Of a stretch of DNA of 64,000 nucleotides, positions 1-11,870 are shown piece by piece (position 1 is the first letter of the stretch; every line of letters begins with the position of its first letter). Location of the stretch: positions 7,006,001-7,070,000 of the forward strand of contig JAJGBQ010000001.1 of assembly GCA_022457065.1 (NCBI GenBank), written 5' to 3'. The notes below the pieces were generated by a model that saw only the letters and a program-made list of their open reading frames with translations, made no database searches and was not told where the DNA came from. The position numbers and the translations under genes were made by a program. Source of the DNA: Curvularia sp. ZM96 (Eukaryota; Ascomycota; Dothideomycetes; Pleosporales; Pleosporaceae).

Positions 1-1
1 C

Positions 2-241
2 ACTGCTATTGCTTCTTTACTTCCCCCAAACACTAGCGTCATCTTCAGCAGCACTGTGTTGGCCAAGCTTGCTGCTCCAGAAGACGAGAACTGGGATTTT
101 GTTGCAATCTTGAAGTACGAGACCTTGGAGGGATTCAAGAAGATGGTGGAGTGTAAGGAGTACAGAGAGAACGTGGAGCCGCACAAGATGGCGGGGCTCG
201 AGGATCATAGGCTGATTGTGCTGGATAGACTTGAGGCATGA
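2..241 (+). CDS. Small alpha+beta barrel protein, 3' end only (DUF1330/EthD-like, weak)
   Basis: The reading frame is open from base 2 to a TGA at 239-241, so the window starts inside this gene and only the last 79 codons are present. The segment ending in YRENVEPHKMAGLEDHRLI resembles the C-terminal half of small dimeric alpha/beta barrel proteins (DUF1330 or EthD type), where an aromatic/acidic strand is followed by a 'Y..xxVxPH' helix. That assignment is by general resemblance only. The start codon, any introns and the N-terminal half are outside the window. No catalytic residue can be named. It could equally be an unassigned fungal protein of about 100-120 residues. Confidence 0.55.
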   Translation, partial: TAIASLLPPNTSVIFSSTVLAKLAAPEDENWDFVAILKYETLEGFKKMVECKEYRENVEPHKMAGLEDHRLIVLDRLEA

Positions 242-1232
242 AGGTGGGAGTTAAAAACCGGGAGTATAGCTCTGGAGGCATAGTCGAAGTAGCGTAGTGT
301 ATTGTTGTTGAAGATAGTTAGCTGGACGTTCTCAACAATGACAAGTATCTGCTGCCTGGCATCTGAGTGCTCAGTTACTCTATCAGATATCTTCCAATCG
401 CCGCACGGAATGTCTTCGCCTCCAAGAATTCATACCGACGCAAATGGCCAAGTTCAATACTAGCTAACCTCATTACACTGATCTGAACAAGGGGTAAATG
501 CTGTAAGGGGTCGAATGTTTTCGAAGAAACCGTAGTGTCACCACGCTTCCTGAGATCACTCTGATCTGCCACTTCTAAATCGTCTAAGCGTCAAGCAGCC
601 ATAATTCATAAGAAAACAACCGGATGTATTTCTGTTTGCAGAATTTTCGAACTCGCAGTCCGAAATTCTCGGACTCGGGCAACGCAGTCCTTGTACGATA
701 ATCGTGCATGGGCTAGAGCGCTGAATACGAGCCAAGAATCCAAGAACGTGATCTGCGCCTTGTGTAGCATCTTACGACACATGAAAGCAGACCAAGGCGC
801 TCAAGCTACTAACAAGATTCGTAATTGAGTTCTTGGATATGCACAGGCACCGAGTCTAGTCAAACGTAAACCCAACATTGGCAGTGTTGATCAGGTCTAG
901 AAGGCTGGAAAGATCCACCAATTTTGACAAATCGGGTCCTCAGATTAATTACTACATGCAGTAACATGCTTCCAATGATGCTTCAGTCGATTACGCAAGC
1001 CTGCCGCCTCATTTCAGAATACGGGTAAGTTTGTTACCTATTTCAAGTTTCATACATGCCATTGATTCCGATTACGCACGGCCCTGCACAATAGTTCTTA
1101 GCGCACCCGCAACCAAGCCCCAACACTTGGCCAGCAACGTAGTCCCGTTGAACCCTCGCAGCTGCTCATCAGCATTCCGACACGTCGGGAATGCGATGAG
1201 GATCTTTGCGGGGTCCCCATTTGACCCAGAAA
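242..1232. other. Intergenic, no gene seen
   Basis: Only short, unsupported open frames occur on both strands. The stretch contains the 3' flank of the partial gene at the window start and the promoter of the alpha/beta hydrolase. No repeat, tRNA or conserved motif was recognised. Confidence 0.6.
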
Positions 1233-2515
1233 ATGCGCCGTCCACCAGAGGCCCACTACACCTTCACGATACCCTCGATACACGATGACACGACGCTCGA
1301 TTGCCGCATATACCATCCGGATACTCTCCTCAAGCCGGACAACCCTGAGGATATTGCAAAATGGACGAGAAGAGGAATTGTAATGGCACATCCGTATGCG
1401 CCCATGGGTGGCAGCTACGACGATCGCGTCGTCGGTATCGTGATAGACGAGTTCTTGAGTGCCGGTTTCATGGTGGGCACGTTTAACTTCAGGTATGCGT
1501 CGCAAAGGAAGCCCATCCATGTAACCCTTGACTAATTCGTGCTAGGGGTGCTCATGGGTCCAAAGGGCGGACCAGTTGGTCTGGACGACCTGAATTGGAC
1601 GACTACACCTCTTTCGCCGCTTTTTTCATGCACTACATGTCGTATCTCCAACCTTCTCTTCCGCACCACCTCGTCTTCGCTCCGGAACAGCCTCTGATGT
1701 CGCCAAGTTCCATTGAGCCAGTGCAGATGCAGAACGATGTTTGCCCTCTAGTCGTATTAGGCGGCTACTCTTACGGATCCCTGATCCTCAGAAACTTACC
1801 ACCCGTACCAACCATTCTGCAACCATTTTCTGCCCCATTGGCTGGCTCTGCAGCCGATGAAATTGTACTGCGCGCTCGTAAACTAGCCGATCAGAGTAAC
1901 ATGGAATGGGTCACCCTAGCTCGAGATGAAACCCGGGCTAGGAAGAAGAACAGAGCGAAGCACAGCTCACAACCCTCGATTACAATGGGTGGAGAAGAAA
2001 CTAACCCAAGTAAAAGGAGGAGTAGCAGAGAAGTCAGGAGAAGTCTTGAGGGAAGTACGCGCCTAGAGATACGGACACGACTGAGAAGCTTGAGTCACAA
2101 GCGGCGTGATCATAATGAGCCCACTACACCGACAAAGGTGGAAGACGAGGCCGCTACACCGACAAAGGTAGAAAACACAGATTTTACCATCCCTGATACC
2201 CGTTACCTTATCATATCACCCCTAACTCCGCCTTTGTCTTCTCTAGCTGCCCCGGCTTTGATCTATAAGTTCTGGGGTAGGTCCAAGGATGATCACCAGG
2301 AAGTAGTTGGCAAACACACATGTCTCGCCATTTATGGGGACCAAGACATTTTCACTTCTGCAAAGAAGCTCCGTGACTGGGCTGAACAACTCAAAGCAAA
2401 TCCTGCATCACGCTTCCGCAGCGTCGAGGTCGCAGGTGCGGGCCACTTTTGGGTAGAACGTGGTGTAGAAGAGCAGTTAAGGGTAGCATTGAAAGAGTGG
2501 ATCACAGAGACATGA
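1233..2515 (+). CDS. Alpha/beta-hydrolase fold protein
   Basis: Two exons, 1233-1492 and 1546-2515, with a 53-bp GT..AG intron; product 409 residues. The join restores the motif FNFRGAHGSKG, which is the typical 'oxyanion/RG..GS.G' loop of prokaryotic-type dienelactone-like hydrolases. The nucleophile elbow is G-Y-S-Y-G with Ser at about residue 162, and the catalytic His is about residue 387 in AGAGHFW. The Asp is probably the one in YGDQDIF, 35-40 residues before the His. Between them is a basic, serine-rich insertion (roughly residues 200-300) that the minimal fold does not need; it contains a tandem duplication encoding TPTKVE twice. No signal peptide or membrane segment is visible. The substrate is unknown; esterase or peptidase activity is only inferred from the fold. 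Start: the first ATG in frame with the conserved N-terminus. Confidence 0.85.
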
Positions 2516-4164
2516 AACATATAAGTTGTCAACTATACCCAAAGCAACTTACTGTTTGACTCGAACACATAATGTCCTTGTTCCACTATTCTACTTACTG
2601 CTCTTTCGAGCACAGCCACATATGAATTCTAATCGTTCACCGTACCTTCTCGCGCTAATCATTCGTTGTTGAGCACTCGAAGCCCTCAACTCGCTCATGT
2701 TCATTTTTATGCAAGAGATATACACGCCCTTGAACTTACCACCAGATTCTGACCACAAGACAGTACCGTCTCCGTATATAAACGCTATGTTACAGTCATG
2801 AGAGGAGAGCGAGCTAGTCGTTCATCCAAGCCTTTCAACGCTAGTAAACTTCTCCACTCCACTACGCCTACATTCACATACCACCTAAATGAACCTAAAT
2901 CCCTTCCCATGCATCCTTTACACATACCGACTCCAATACCGAGCCGTTCTCTCTCATCTGTTTCGCACCAGCCTCCCGACTTTAACCACCGGAGGGCGCC
3001 ATCGGTTAACCAGCCGTCGGCCAATTCGCCGACCCTGCGACCCCCACTCCACTGTTTTTCTTTCGCGCACCTGGCAGCACACGCTGCGCGGGCGGAAATG
3101 TCCCGAGAAAAATATGTTGGTAGCGCGGTTGATTGACAAGCATGTGTAATTTTTAAGGACATAATATATTGGTTACCTTGGTAGAATGGGAGACATATTT
3201 GGTCGGTTAGTTGGAGAATTCTTTTGGGATAGTCTCTTTTAAAACTTGAGTGCATGGGATGACCATGAAATTTGACATTTTGCAAGATGCAAAACTAGAC
3301 TATTCACAGTCAGATTTTAGGCAAAGGTTGTTTTGGAGATACAGTGTAGGTCTCGGATTATGTGGGCTGGTTCGGAAGTTAGTTGGGTGCGTGAGGGCAG
3401 GGAAGTAGGAGAATGAACGATAGGATTCAGACAAGAAAAACAGATTTATAGGCACTATATTGACACTAAATTAGAGTCTTCATTAACTATGGTTTGATCG
3501 TTTGTCTCGATACAAGTTTGTACCAACGCTCCAGTGTTTATCTGCGGCTGTCAGTAGAAAGCAGCAAATAGGCTACATTAAACACCCTGAATACAAATAG
3601 TAGGCTATGCCAGTCTCACGGATATTCTTTACCAAGGATATGATACCATTTGAGAAGACAAGAACGCTGTGAAGCCCCTTAAACTTCATGATAACGTGGA
3701 TTTCTCATTTTCGGCACCAGAGTTTGTCACAGCACTAAGATAAAATTGGCTAGTATGAAATACTGCTACAGGGCCGTGGCAAGTCTAGTGTTTGTGTTTG
3801 TGTCTATTCTTAGGATCAAACGCTCCTGTCGATGCTACACAAATCATCACGTGACGTGTTTTATACAATTAACGCCGCGGATGCGGGGTATGTTAGCAAG
3901 AGCCATTGATGGTCCGAAGTGGGGAGCTCGGTATATCGTTATGACCAGGCCGAAGTGGGGGCTGCCCAGCACGTCGCTATTGTAACTTCCTTCGCGTCAT
4001 GTTTTGTTCAAAGATACAGTCTACGCCCTGTAACCTGCATTGTTAGATTATCTTCATCTCCAAACTCGTCTTTTACTATTATCGTTGTTCCCACTGCGTT
4101 TTGAAGTCCAAATACTATCATACACCTCCCATATCACTCATCGACTGCCCCTCTAACCGTCGCA
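2516..4164. other. Intergenic, no gene seen
   Basis: 1.65 kb without a convincing coding region. Open frames of 112 and 166 codons on opposite strands near 2785-3285 overlap each other, lack any recognisable motif and are low in complexity, so I treat them as chance. The last few hundred bases are the promoter and 5' leader of the downstream dehydrogenase. Confidence 0.6.
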
Positions 4165-5564
4165 ATGTCTTCCAAACCACAGATTGGCTTCTGTGGCCTT
4201 GGAGCCATGGGCATGGGTATGGCCACGCACCTTGTCAAGCAAGGCTACCCTGTCACCGGGTTCGACGTTTACCCTCCTTCTCTGGAAAAGTTCCAGAAAG
4301 CAGGTGGAATACCCTCGAGCTCGCTATCTGAATCCGCAAAAGACAAGCCATTCTACATTGTCATGGTGGCGTCAGCTATGCAAGCGCAGCCAGCGCTCTT
4401 CGAGAAAGACGGTATTGTGAATGCGCTGCCTCAAGGAGCGACTTTGCTGCTTTGCTCCACCGTACCCAGCGCATATGCCCAGGCTGTCGAGAAGCAGCTG
4501 TCGGATATTGGTCGCTCGGATATCTCCTTCATTGACGCACCCGTTTCTGGAGGCGCAATTAGAGCTGCAGATGGTACCCTGTCGATTATGGCTGGCGCGT
4601 CCAGTGCCGCGTTCGAGAAAGGTCAATTCCTGCTAGAAGAAATGAGCGCACCGTCTAAACTGTTCATTGTCGAAGGCGGCGTGGGCGCGGGCAGTAACAT
4701 GAAGATGGTGCATCAGGTTCTGGCTGCGATTCAAATTCTGTCGCTAAATGAAGCGTATGGATTTGCGGCGCGCATGGGACTGAATGGACAAGATCTGTAC
4801 GATGAGGTCGTGGGCAAGAAGGATTCCACAGCATGGAGTTGGATGTTTGAGAATCGGAGTCAAAGGACGCTCAAGGAGGATTACTTCCCAGGCGCGAGTG
4901 CTGTAACGATTATTCTGAAGGATACTGTAAGTTTTGTCCTTGTGCTTTTCGTTTCCGCTATCTAGGTTCTTTCCATATCCTTACTTTCTTGGTCTCGCGC
5001 TCACTCTCATCTTAGGGTATCATTACTTCCTCAGCACGGAATGCAGCATTTCCAACAACTCTCTGTTCTGCCGCGGAGCAGGTGTACTTCTCAGCTGTGG
5101 ACCGCGGCTGGGGCGCCAACGATGATGCCGGTATCGTCCGCCTTTGGACCTCTGATCCCGTCACTTCCATCAACTCCAATCTTTCGCCCGAAGAGAAGTC
5201 CGAAAAACTCAAGCACGTGGTGAACCTCCTCACAGGCATCCATCTCATGGCCGCTGCCGAAGCAATCTCCCTAGCCAAACATGTCGGTATCCCGCTATCA
5301 CAGTTCTACACGCTGGTGTGTGATGCTGCTGGTGGCAGCACCATGTTCAAGACTGCTGGTAAGAACATGATTGATATTTTGGAGGGCAAGGAGGATGGGT
5401 CTGGGAGTGCTTTGGGAGGCTATGTCGAAAGTCTGAAGCTAGCGGTTGAGGAGGCACAAAATATCAAGTGCCCTATATATCTAGGATCGGGGGCTCTGAA
5501 CAAGCTGCTGGAAACAAGGAAAGAGTTGAGCTTGAAGTCTCTGTTGTCGTGTTATCTGGGTTGA
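4165..5564 (+). CDS. NAD(P)-dependent beta-hydroxyacid dehydrogenase (3-hydroxyisobutyrate / threonate dehydrogenase-like)
   Basis: Exons 4165-4926 and 5016-5564 (89-bp intron, phase 0); 436 residues. The N-terminus carries the Rossmann signature GFCGLGAMGMGMA, then the substrate loop DAPVSGGAIRAADGTLS and the catalytic-lysine helix GAGSNMKMVHQV, all diagnostic of the 3-hydroxyisobutyrate dehydrogenase superfamily. Usual members have about 300 residues. Here a second all-helical dehydrogenase domain follows (from about residue 310, with HLMAAAEAISLAKHVGI), giving the longer layout found in LtnD-like fungal proteins. It oxidises a small beta-hydroxyacid to a semialdehyde or keto acid in the cytosol or mitochondrion; the exact substrate cannot be read. 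The last 12-15 residues (after GALNKLLETRKE) do not look like the normal C-terminus, so a small indel or missed splice there is possible. Confidence 0.87.
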
Positions 5565-6595
5565 GACCCCAAGGGGATAGCCTGGCCTTCCAAAAGGCTT
5601 TAAAAATCTGTAATCCAAAACTTGTACTACTGAATAAGACTTGCAAGGTCGGCTTAAAGTGCTTCCTAGATCGATAGAGAGATTTTTCAGCTAGTAATCC
5701 ATGCCGATACCATACAACGGCGCCATCATTTCAGCTAAGGCATATGAAACCTCCTCGCTACTGGCTTGCAGACATTGTCTTGAAGAACAAAAATACATAT
5801 TGGCACCCTGGAGGACCAATCGAAAAGCATTCATCCAAACTCCTTTTCTCTTCGTACCATGAGCACAAGTGTTATGATATAAGGTGTGCGCAAATGCCGT
5901 GTAGTTATTTAGTTTCGGAGTTAGAGTATGTATTCCAGAACCGAGGGTAAGCGCAATGTGGAAGACTTTGCTCATACTCACGATGTAAGCCGGATAGGCA
6001 AATAAATGGTGACTGAGCATTTGAGATTGCAGCGATTGTGACAAGGGACACCATTTGAAAGTAAGGATGAATTCCATTCCTTCTGTGCAAGACTTCCCTT
6101 GATTGATTCCAAGATCGTGAGAACGTGAGAGCAATTCATATGGACACTACAACAGCCCCATCATGAGAGGATACAAATATGTCCCTTTTACCCCTAGTAG
6201 TGTCTTTTCCCATCTCTTGCTCTATTATATACGCCTCGTTCTCTTCATGACTGTATCCACTGGTGCACCAGTCGGCTCAATATTCCGAACTCGTAGTATA
6301 TATGCCAGGCACATAAACATACAGATTCCTCGACATAGCCAACTTATCCACAAACGCTTTTGGCTGGTATCATCCAGAAGCTTTTTGGTGGCGGGGTGCA
6401 TGTTGCCGCAGACACAAGTTCCTTTCAAGGGCAATTGAATAGAAACGGCGCGTTTGTTGCTTCTTGATATACCCGGTTGGCCACTTCTCAACCTCCCGCG
6501 TGTGAGTGGCGTGCGACAACCCGGCTCTCTTGTTGGACGGTTACTGTCAGATAGGGAGGTCGGTTTCTGATACTCTCAAACTTCGTTCGTCGAAA
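5565..6595. other. Intergenic between convergent genes, no gene seen
   Basis: Lies between the 3' ends of the dehydrogenase (+) and NNF1 (-). Open frames of 60-147 codons overlap on both strands with no motif. Nothing supported. Confidence 0.55.
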
Positions 6596-7319
6596 TCAGG
6601 TTCGCATCGCCATTTCCAAATCCCTGGTCTCCTTGCTTAAATCTTGCACGTCGTCTTGAGCCATTGTCTGAGCACTGGCGTCCAAGTCTTGTATGACACT
6701 CTCTAAGCCTCTGACCAGCGCCTCGATCTCCGCACGCTGTGCTGTGACATTCGACAGGAGTTCTTTGTTTGATTGTTGCGTTTCGATAAGCTTAGCGTTC
6801 ATGTCGGTGGCTTGTTTCTCAAGGAACGGCATGAGATGGGCCAGGTGAATCTCGACAGGCGAAAGAGTGTGAGGTCTGCGTGCAATAGTTAGCATCGAGA
6901 GAAGAGCCGGGCCGATCCATGTGCTGTACTTACGGCACTGGTGTTTCCACAGGTCCCCCGTTTGCGCTCTCTTCAGCACGTTTCTTCCTAAGTCTGGCAT
7001 CCTCTATGCATTGGTCCAGAGAATTGAGCAGCTTCACAACGTTCCTTCTCTCCATAATATCCTCAAAGTTGGACTTCCATGTTCGATCGAGCTGGTCTAC
7101 GATCTGTCCCCTCAAGTTGTCCAAAACTTCTGGACTGTATTGCGCAGCAGTGGGAAAGCACGAAGCGAAATTCTTGGCCGAGCACTTGTCCAATGTTGCT
7201 TTTGAGGCTTGGTTGAACACGTTGATTAGACCTTGCGCGCGTGGTCCCGGCGTTTCGGCGATGGGTCGGGCAGGTACGGGAGATGGAGAACGGGGATCAG
7301 AGTTTGTGGCAGCAGGCAT
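6596..7319 (-). CDS. NNF1: Kinetochore protein Nnf1 (Mis12/MIND complex subunit)
   Basis: Minus strand, exons 7319-6934 and 6875-6596 with a 58-bp intron; 221 residues, close to the usual fungal size of about 200-220. After a Pro/Ser-rich N-terminus the protein has the family pattern: a helix with F.QA...TLDKCS, the segment ASCFPTAA, then RTWKSNFEDIMERRNVVKLLNSLDQ. A second coiled-coil half contains LMPFLEKQATDMNAKLIE and ends MAMRT. Nnf1 pairs with Mis12/Mtw1 in the four-subunit complex that links inner kinetochore (COMA/CENP-C) to Ndc80 at spindle microtubules. The ATG at 7319 is chosen over longer frames that have no ATG. Its promoter lies between it and the 3' end of SLA2. A second kinetochore gene, AME1-like, lies 15 kb away. 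Confidence 0.88.
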
Positions 7320-7848
7320 TATGTAGGATAATTGACTTTTATGTTTGTTAGGTGCTAGATTCCTACCAGGAGTTGCTGTGTCCAACAGTGAGAGCTGTGT
7401 TTACTATAGAACACGCTAAATTTTCACGTGACAACGCGTATCGCCGTGATAACCCCACTTCTCCGCACCTTTACTGACTATGCGGCGGCTATGAACTTTC
7501 CCAAGAAACGATCAAGCTCGGCGACTCTAGAATCACATATTTCAGAGTATGGCCGATCTCTCTACACCAAGAGCCTCAGTCTGTCGTGAAGATCATACTT
7601 TGGACAGAGACGAGGATCGGCACAGAGAACGAGTACGCAAAAGAAACAAGATACCTCAATGCCTTAGAGAATCAAATAATAAAGTATTCCTTGAGGCTAC
7701 AATCCAACCAGAGTATCCTCCTAGAAGCACAAATGTCGAACACAGTCAGCGGCTGCCTACGAAACCTTCCACTACTAAATATATAAACAAACAATATCCG
7801 CTTGTGCTAGACCGAGCCCCCTATCCGAATGCACGTCACAACAGTGGG
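7320..7848. promoter_or_regulatory. NNF1 upstream region and SLA2 3' flank
   Basis: 529 bp between the 3' end of SLA2 and the start of NNF1, both on the minus strand. It holds the NNF1 promoter. No TATA box close to the start was evident and no further gene is visible. Confidence 0.5.
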
Positions 7849-10800
7849 TTATTCCTCCAAGTATGAAAGCTTGCGCATCTCACCCAGTCTTGTCCTAGCC
7901 TGAGCAAGTGCATTTTCGAGCTGGAGGATTTCGACCTACAGTATCGTGTTAGTAACGTCTTTATAACAGGCAATATTCGATTGCGACATACCTGCTGCTC
8001 CATCTGTCTGACCTTGAACTCATGGTCGCCCAACTTGCTGTAGTCCACAACCTCGCCCTCATCCCTGTTCTTCTGGGCGATGATCTCCTGCACCTGTCTA
8101 ACAAGCGACCTGCAAGCCGCAGTGACAGTCTTGGATGCGCTCTCCAGCTTATCTTGCGTCTTGCTCATGAAGCTGGCCTTGACACGACTGGCAGCCACCA
8201 ACTGGGCGGTAGAAGCAGCGACATCGTTGGATGCAACAATGAGTTGCTCAGGCGAGTTGCGACCGGAAATGACACCGTCAGCAGTTTCAATGAGCATGTT
8301 TGTGGAGTTGGCAACAGCCTTGGCGGCACTGATAAGACCCTCAGTCCAGCGGTTGTGCTTCTTGTAGAATTGTGTCTTGGACATGCTGCCACGGCCTTCG
8401 CGCACAATTTCTTGCTGAGAGGCTGTTGCCGCCTTGATGAGCTGTGCAATCGCATTTGTGACTGCAATGGCGGCCTCAAGAATCGAGTCGTGAATCTTGA
8501 GCTCATACGTGGAGTATGAATCCCTGGGTTTCTTCATCAACTTGGAAAGACGCTCAGTAGCTGCGTCAATGGCGTTGGCAGCCTTGGTAAGCTCGCTGTC
8601 AACCAAGTCACCAAGGTCGCCACTAGCATTCGTGATCTTGCTCTTGGGTGCAAAGGCGTCTGCAAGCTTGGACAGACTCTGCAAGTTGCGCACCACTTCT
8701 GTGCTGTTGTTGATAACAACGTTGATCTTCTGCTCAGCGTCCAGATCGTACATGCGCACTGACTGGACATTGCGGAAGAACCTGATGGTGGACGTTGCGG
8801 AAGCTCGTGCAGCGTTGATAAGCTGATCCGCCTTGTTTTCGTCTGAAGCAAAGCGGGTCAATCCCTTGGTGTTCACCAGGACATCGACGATAGAACCACC
8901 GTAGTTGTTGACGGCGTTAATGACCTCAGCATGCTTGGCATTTGGTCCGTCAGCGATAAAGTTATTGAATGCCGTGGAAAATTCCATTGTGCACGTCGAT
9001 GCCTTTTCGATTTGGGAGAGCACATAAGCACCAGTGGCGTTCTGGTTACCGGCCTGCATGGGAGAATCCAACTCATACAGAGCATCGTCAACCCGCTGTA
9101 CACCGCTTTGTAAGACAGAGTCGATGATGTCGTTGATTTTCTGGAGGCTGTCTTGGATAAGAGTATCCAGGTGGCCGTCCAAGACGTTGTCGTTTGTGCT
9201 AGAGTTGAGTTTCAGCTCGTTCAACTCTAGCAGCGTCTGGTCCATGCCGGCACGGAAGATCTCAAGCTCTTCCTCCTTCTCACGCAATTGACGTTCCAGA
9301 TCAGAGTCGCCCTCACGGTACTTCATCTGGACTTCTTCCAGTGCGCGTGTCTTGTTCCGTAACGCCTCTTCCAGGTCTGCGATCTCACGGTTATGCCTTG
9401 ACAGCATGGCAGACAACTCTGAGCCCTTGCCACGCTCGGCATTGTCCGCACGATCTAATGCATTGCGGAGCTCGCGCTTGAGCTTCTCGATTTCCTCACG
9501 ATGGCCTCCAGTATGGCGGTCCTTTTCCATGAGTGCGCGGTCACGCTCACGGATCATGTCGGCCAGCTCCAGGTTCTTGGTCTTGAGCTCTCGCTGCAGC
9601 TTGTCTCTTGCATCTATAGCTTCCTGGGCCGAGTTCGCTTTGAGTTGAACCGACTTGAACTTCTGTAGCAACTGAAGGTGTTCATGTCGCAGCTGCGAAT
9701 AGAGCTTAGCAAGTGACTCGTACTTCGACCGCCAAGTGTTGAGCTGTTCCTGAAGCGCCCGTATTTGGTCGTCTCGTGAACCCATTTGTTGCTGGAAATT
9801 CTGGTTCATCTGGGCCATCTCTCCCTCAAGAGCCTTCATCCGTTGGTCGTATTGTTGCAGCATGAGCTGGTCACGTTCGTACTGGGCGCGCGCATTCAGG
9901 TTCTCTCGCTCAAGCTCAGCAAGGCGACCCTGTGTCTGTTGTTGATACTGCTCGCGCATGAGCTGCTCCTGCGCCAAACGAGCTTGCTCGGCCTGAAGTC
10001 TTTGTTGCTCCTCGAATTCGCGCTGCGCTTGCAGTTGCATCTGTTGCTGCTGCTGTTGGGCTTCCTCCCATTGCCGTTGTAGCCTCTGCTGTTCTGCCTC
10101 GTACTCCTCTTGTTGCCTCCTCTGGTTGTCCTTCCAAAATTCGTTAATAGGTTCGGGGTCGACTGAAGGGGCACGAGGTTCGGGCTCAGCAGGCTTTTCA
10201 TTTTTGGGTCTTGCGGGCAAGGCCGGTGCGTTCTCGTCTTGGGACAACAGGTTTGGTGGTTCTTGAGGAAGTTTCGGTACTGTAATGAGGCTCGTCAAGT
10301 ATCGGAGGTTGGAGCATTCGTAGTAAAACTTGACAAGGCGGTAGTGCTGCGCATCGTATCGACCACGGAGAGGAGAGAGCGCTTCATCATCACCGAGAGT
10401 GGTGTGCATTGCGCGGAGCATGCTGGTAATGAACTTATAAATACCATAGCTCTCCTGAACCAGTGGCACTAGCGCAGCTATCCTGCATTCGTTGTTTGTG
10501 CCGCTTCGGAAGTGGGAGAAGATGAGTTTCTGAAATGCGTCGATCTGGTCCTGAAGGGTCATCAGGTCGGAAATGGTCTCGTAACCTTCATTGGGGTCAT
10601 TGATGGACTTCAAGCTGATGTACTCTTCGTATTCGAAAGTTCCATTGAACTCTGGATGTTGGCGGTGGAACGCAAGCTTGGCCAGGAGATAGTAGATGTA
10701 CTCGGAAATGAGTGGCGCATATCCTCTCATGCCCTCACCAACGGTAGAGCCTCGTGACAAGCTCTCGATCCAGCTAGTGTTCGATTGCGCTTCCTTGAGA

Positions 10801-11286
10801 ACGATGGGATGGCCTTCTTGAAGGACTTTGTGTACGGTAATGAGCGCCTTAAACGTTTGTACCTCATCTGCGAGAATTGGTTGCCTATTTGTGCTGTTAG
10901 CACTTCCGAGGAGCCCGGCAGAGTGATGGCGCAACGCAAATAGGAGGGGAGTCGACGTACACTTTCATGCCTTGCCAGAACGAGGCAGAGCTCTTGTGAT
11001 CCCAGGTGTAGACAATGCATGCTCGAACGTGTTTTCCTGTCCAATCATATAAGTAATCAACGGTACGGTACGACGGTCGAGGGACATACGTTTGGGTGAA
11101 ACTTCGTCGATACTTGTCGCTTTGCGAATGTTGACGGCCAGGTCCGACTCTTGCCTAGACGTGTTTGTTAGCCACAACGTACTACCAGCCCAGCACAGGG
11201 TATTTCCAGGGTCTCCTCAGTATTCATCGTCGCCATAGTACGTACTTGCCCATGTCGACATTGCGCGAACTTCCGTAGAGCGCCAT
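7849..11286 (-). CDS. SLA2: Endocytic adaptor Sla2/End4 (HIP1R family: ANTH, coiled coil, I/LWEQ)
   Basis: Minus strand, five exons: 11286-11246, 11154-11090, 11036-10961, 10884-7992, 7935-7849; 1053 residues, the normal family length. The first four exons join in frame to give the ANTH start VRACIVYTWDHKSSASF followed by ILADEVQTFKALITVHKV, the phosphoinositide-binding helix bundle (about residues 1-275). A long Gln/Glu/Arg-rich coiled coil with a poly-Gln patch follows (about 290-620; binds clathrin light chain). The C-terminal talin-like I/LWEQ (THATCH) F-actin-binding module follows (about 810-1020), including RWTEGLISAAKAVANSTNML. The last exon encodes a short helical tail ending KLSYLEE. 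The protein couples clathrin pits to actin at the plasma membrane. SLA2 often flanks the mating-type locus in other ascomycetes; here its neighbours are NNF1 and SLU7 and no MAT gene is present. Confidence 0.95.
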
Positions 11287-11870
11287 CTTGGTCGCTGTGA
11301 GCTCCTCCTCGAGCTACGTGGTGATGGTCGCAAACAGTCGAGCAAATAGAAGGATTAGCTTCGGAACGATAGAATGCGCGGAAAAAGTATAATAAGAGCC
11401 GAAGAGGCGTTGGAGCCTGATTATCTAGTTTGGCTGTGCCGTCGGACATTCAAGGAGCTCCCGTACCCAACTACGCCTCGACCCTAGGAGGTGGCTCGTG
11501 CTCCTTGGCGCTTCGTCATCGCCCTTACCCGTGAACCCATTCTCCGCGCAGTCTGTGGGCATCCCTGACCTACATAAACTGCTGCCTTCGACATGGGCTA
11601 ACAACGCATACGCGGCTTCATGCGCAATCGGGGCCTGATCTCTGAGCTGGCATTGTGTAATGGAGGGCGAATGAACTCCTCTTGAACAACCATGCATGGT
11701 CTGGGCGGGCCCTTTCGCTATACCGATCACGCATGGCCAGCGCAATCATCATGAGGAACTCCGATGTCATTCTACTTGATATGCTTAAATGTGACCCCAG
11801 GGTATAAACGCCATGCAATGCTACCAAAACAGAATGAATGCCCTATGACAACATGGTGATGTTTGACAAC
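11287..11870. promoter_or_regulatory. SLA2 upstream region and SLU7 3' flank
   Basis: 584 bp between two minus-strand genes; contains the SLA2 promoter. Overlapping frames of up to 106 codons have no recognisable features and are treated as chance. Confidence 0.5.

Noticed and set aside
2785..3285. 166-codon minus-strand and 112-codon plus-strand frames
   Set aside because: They overlap each other and carry no signal peptide, domain or splice context.
11168..11449. 93-codon minus-strand frame upstream of SLA2
   Set aside because: It is out of frame with the real SLA2 first exon (ATG at 11286), which joins cleanly to the ANTH domain.
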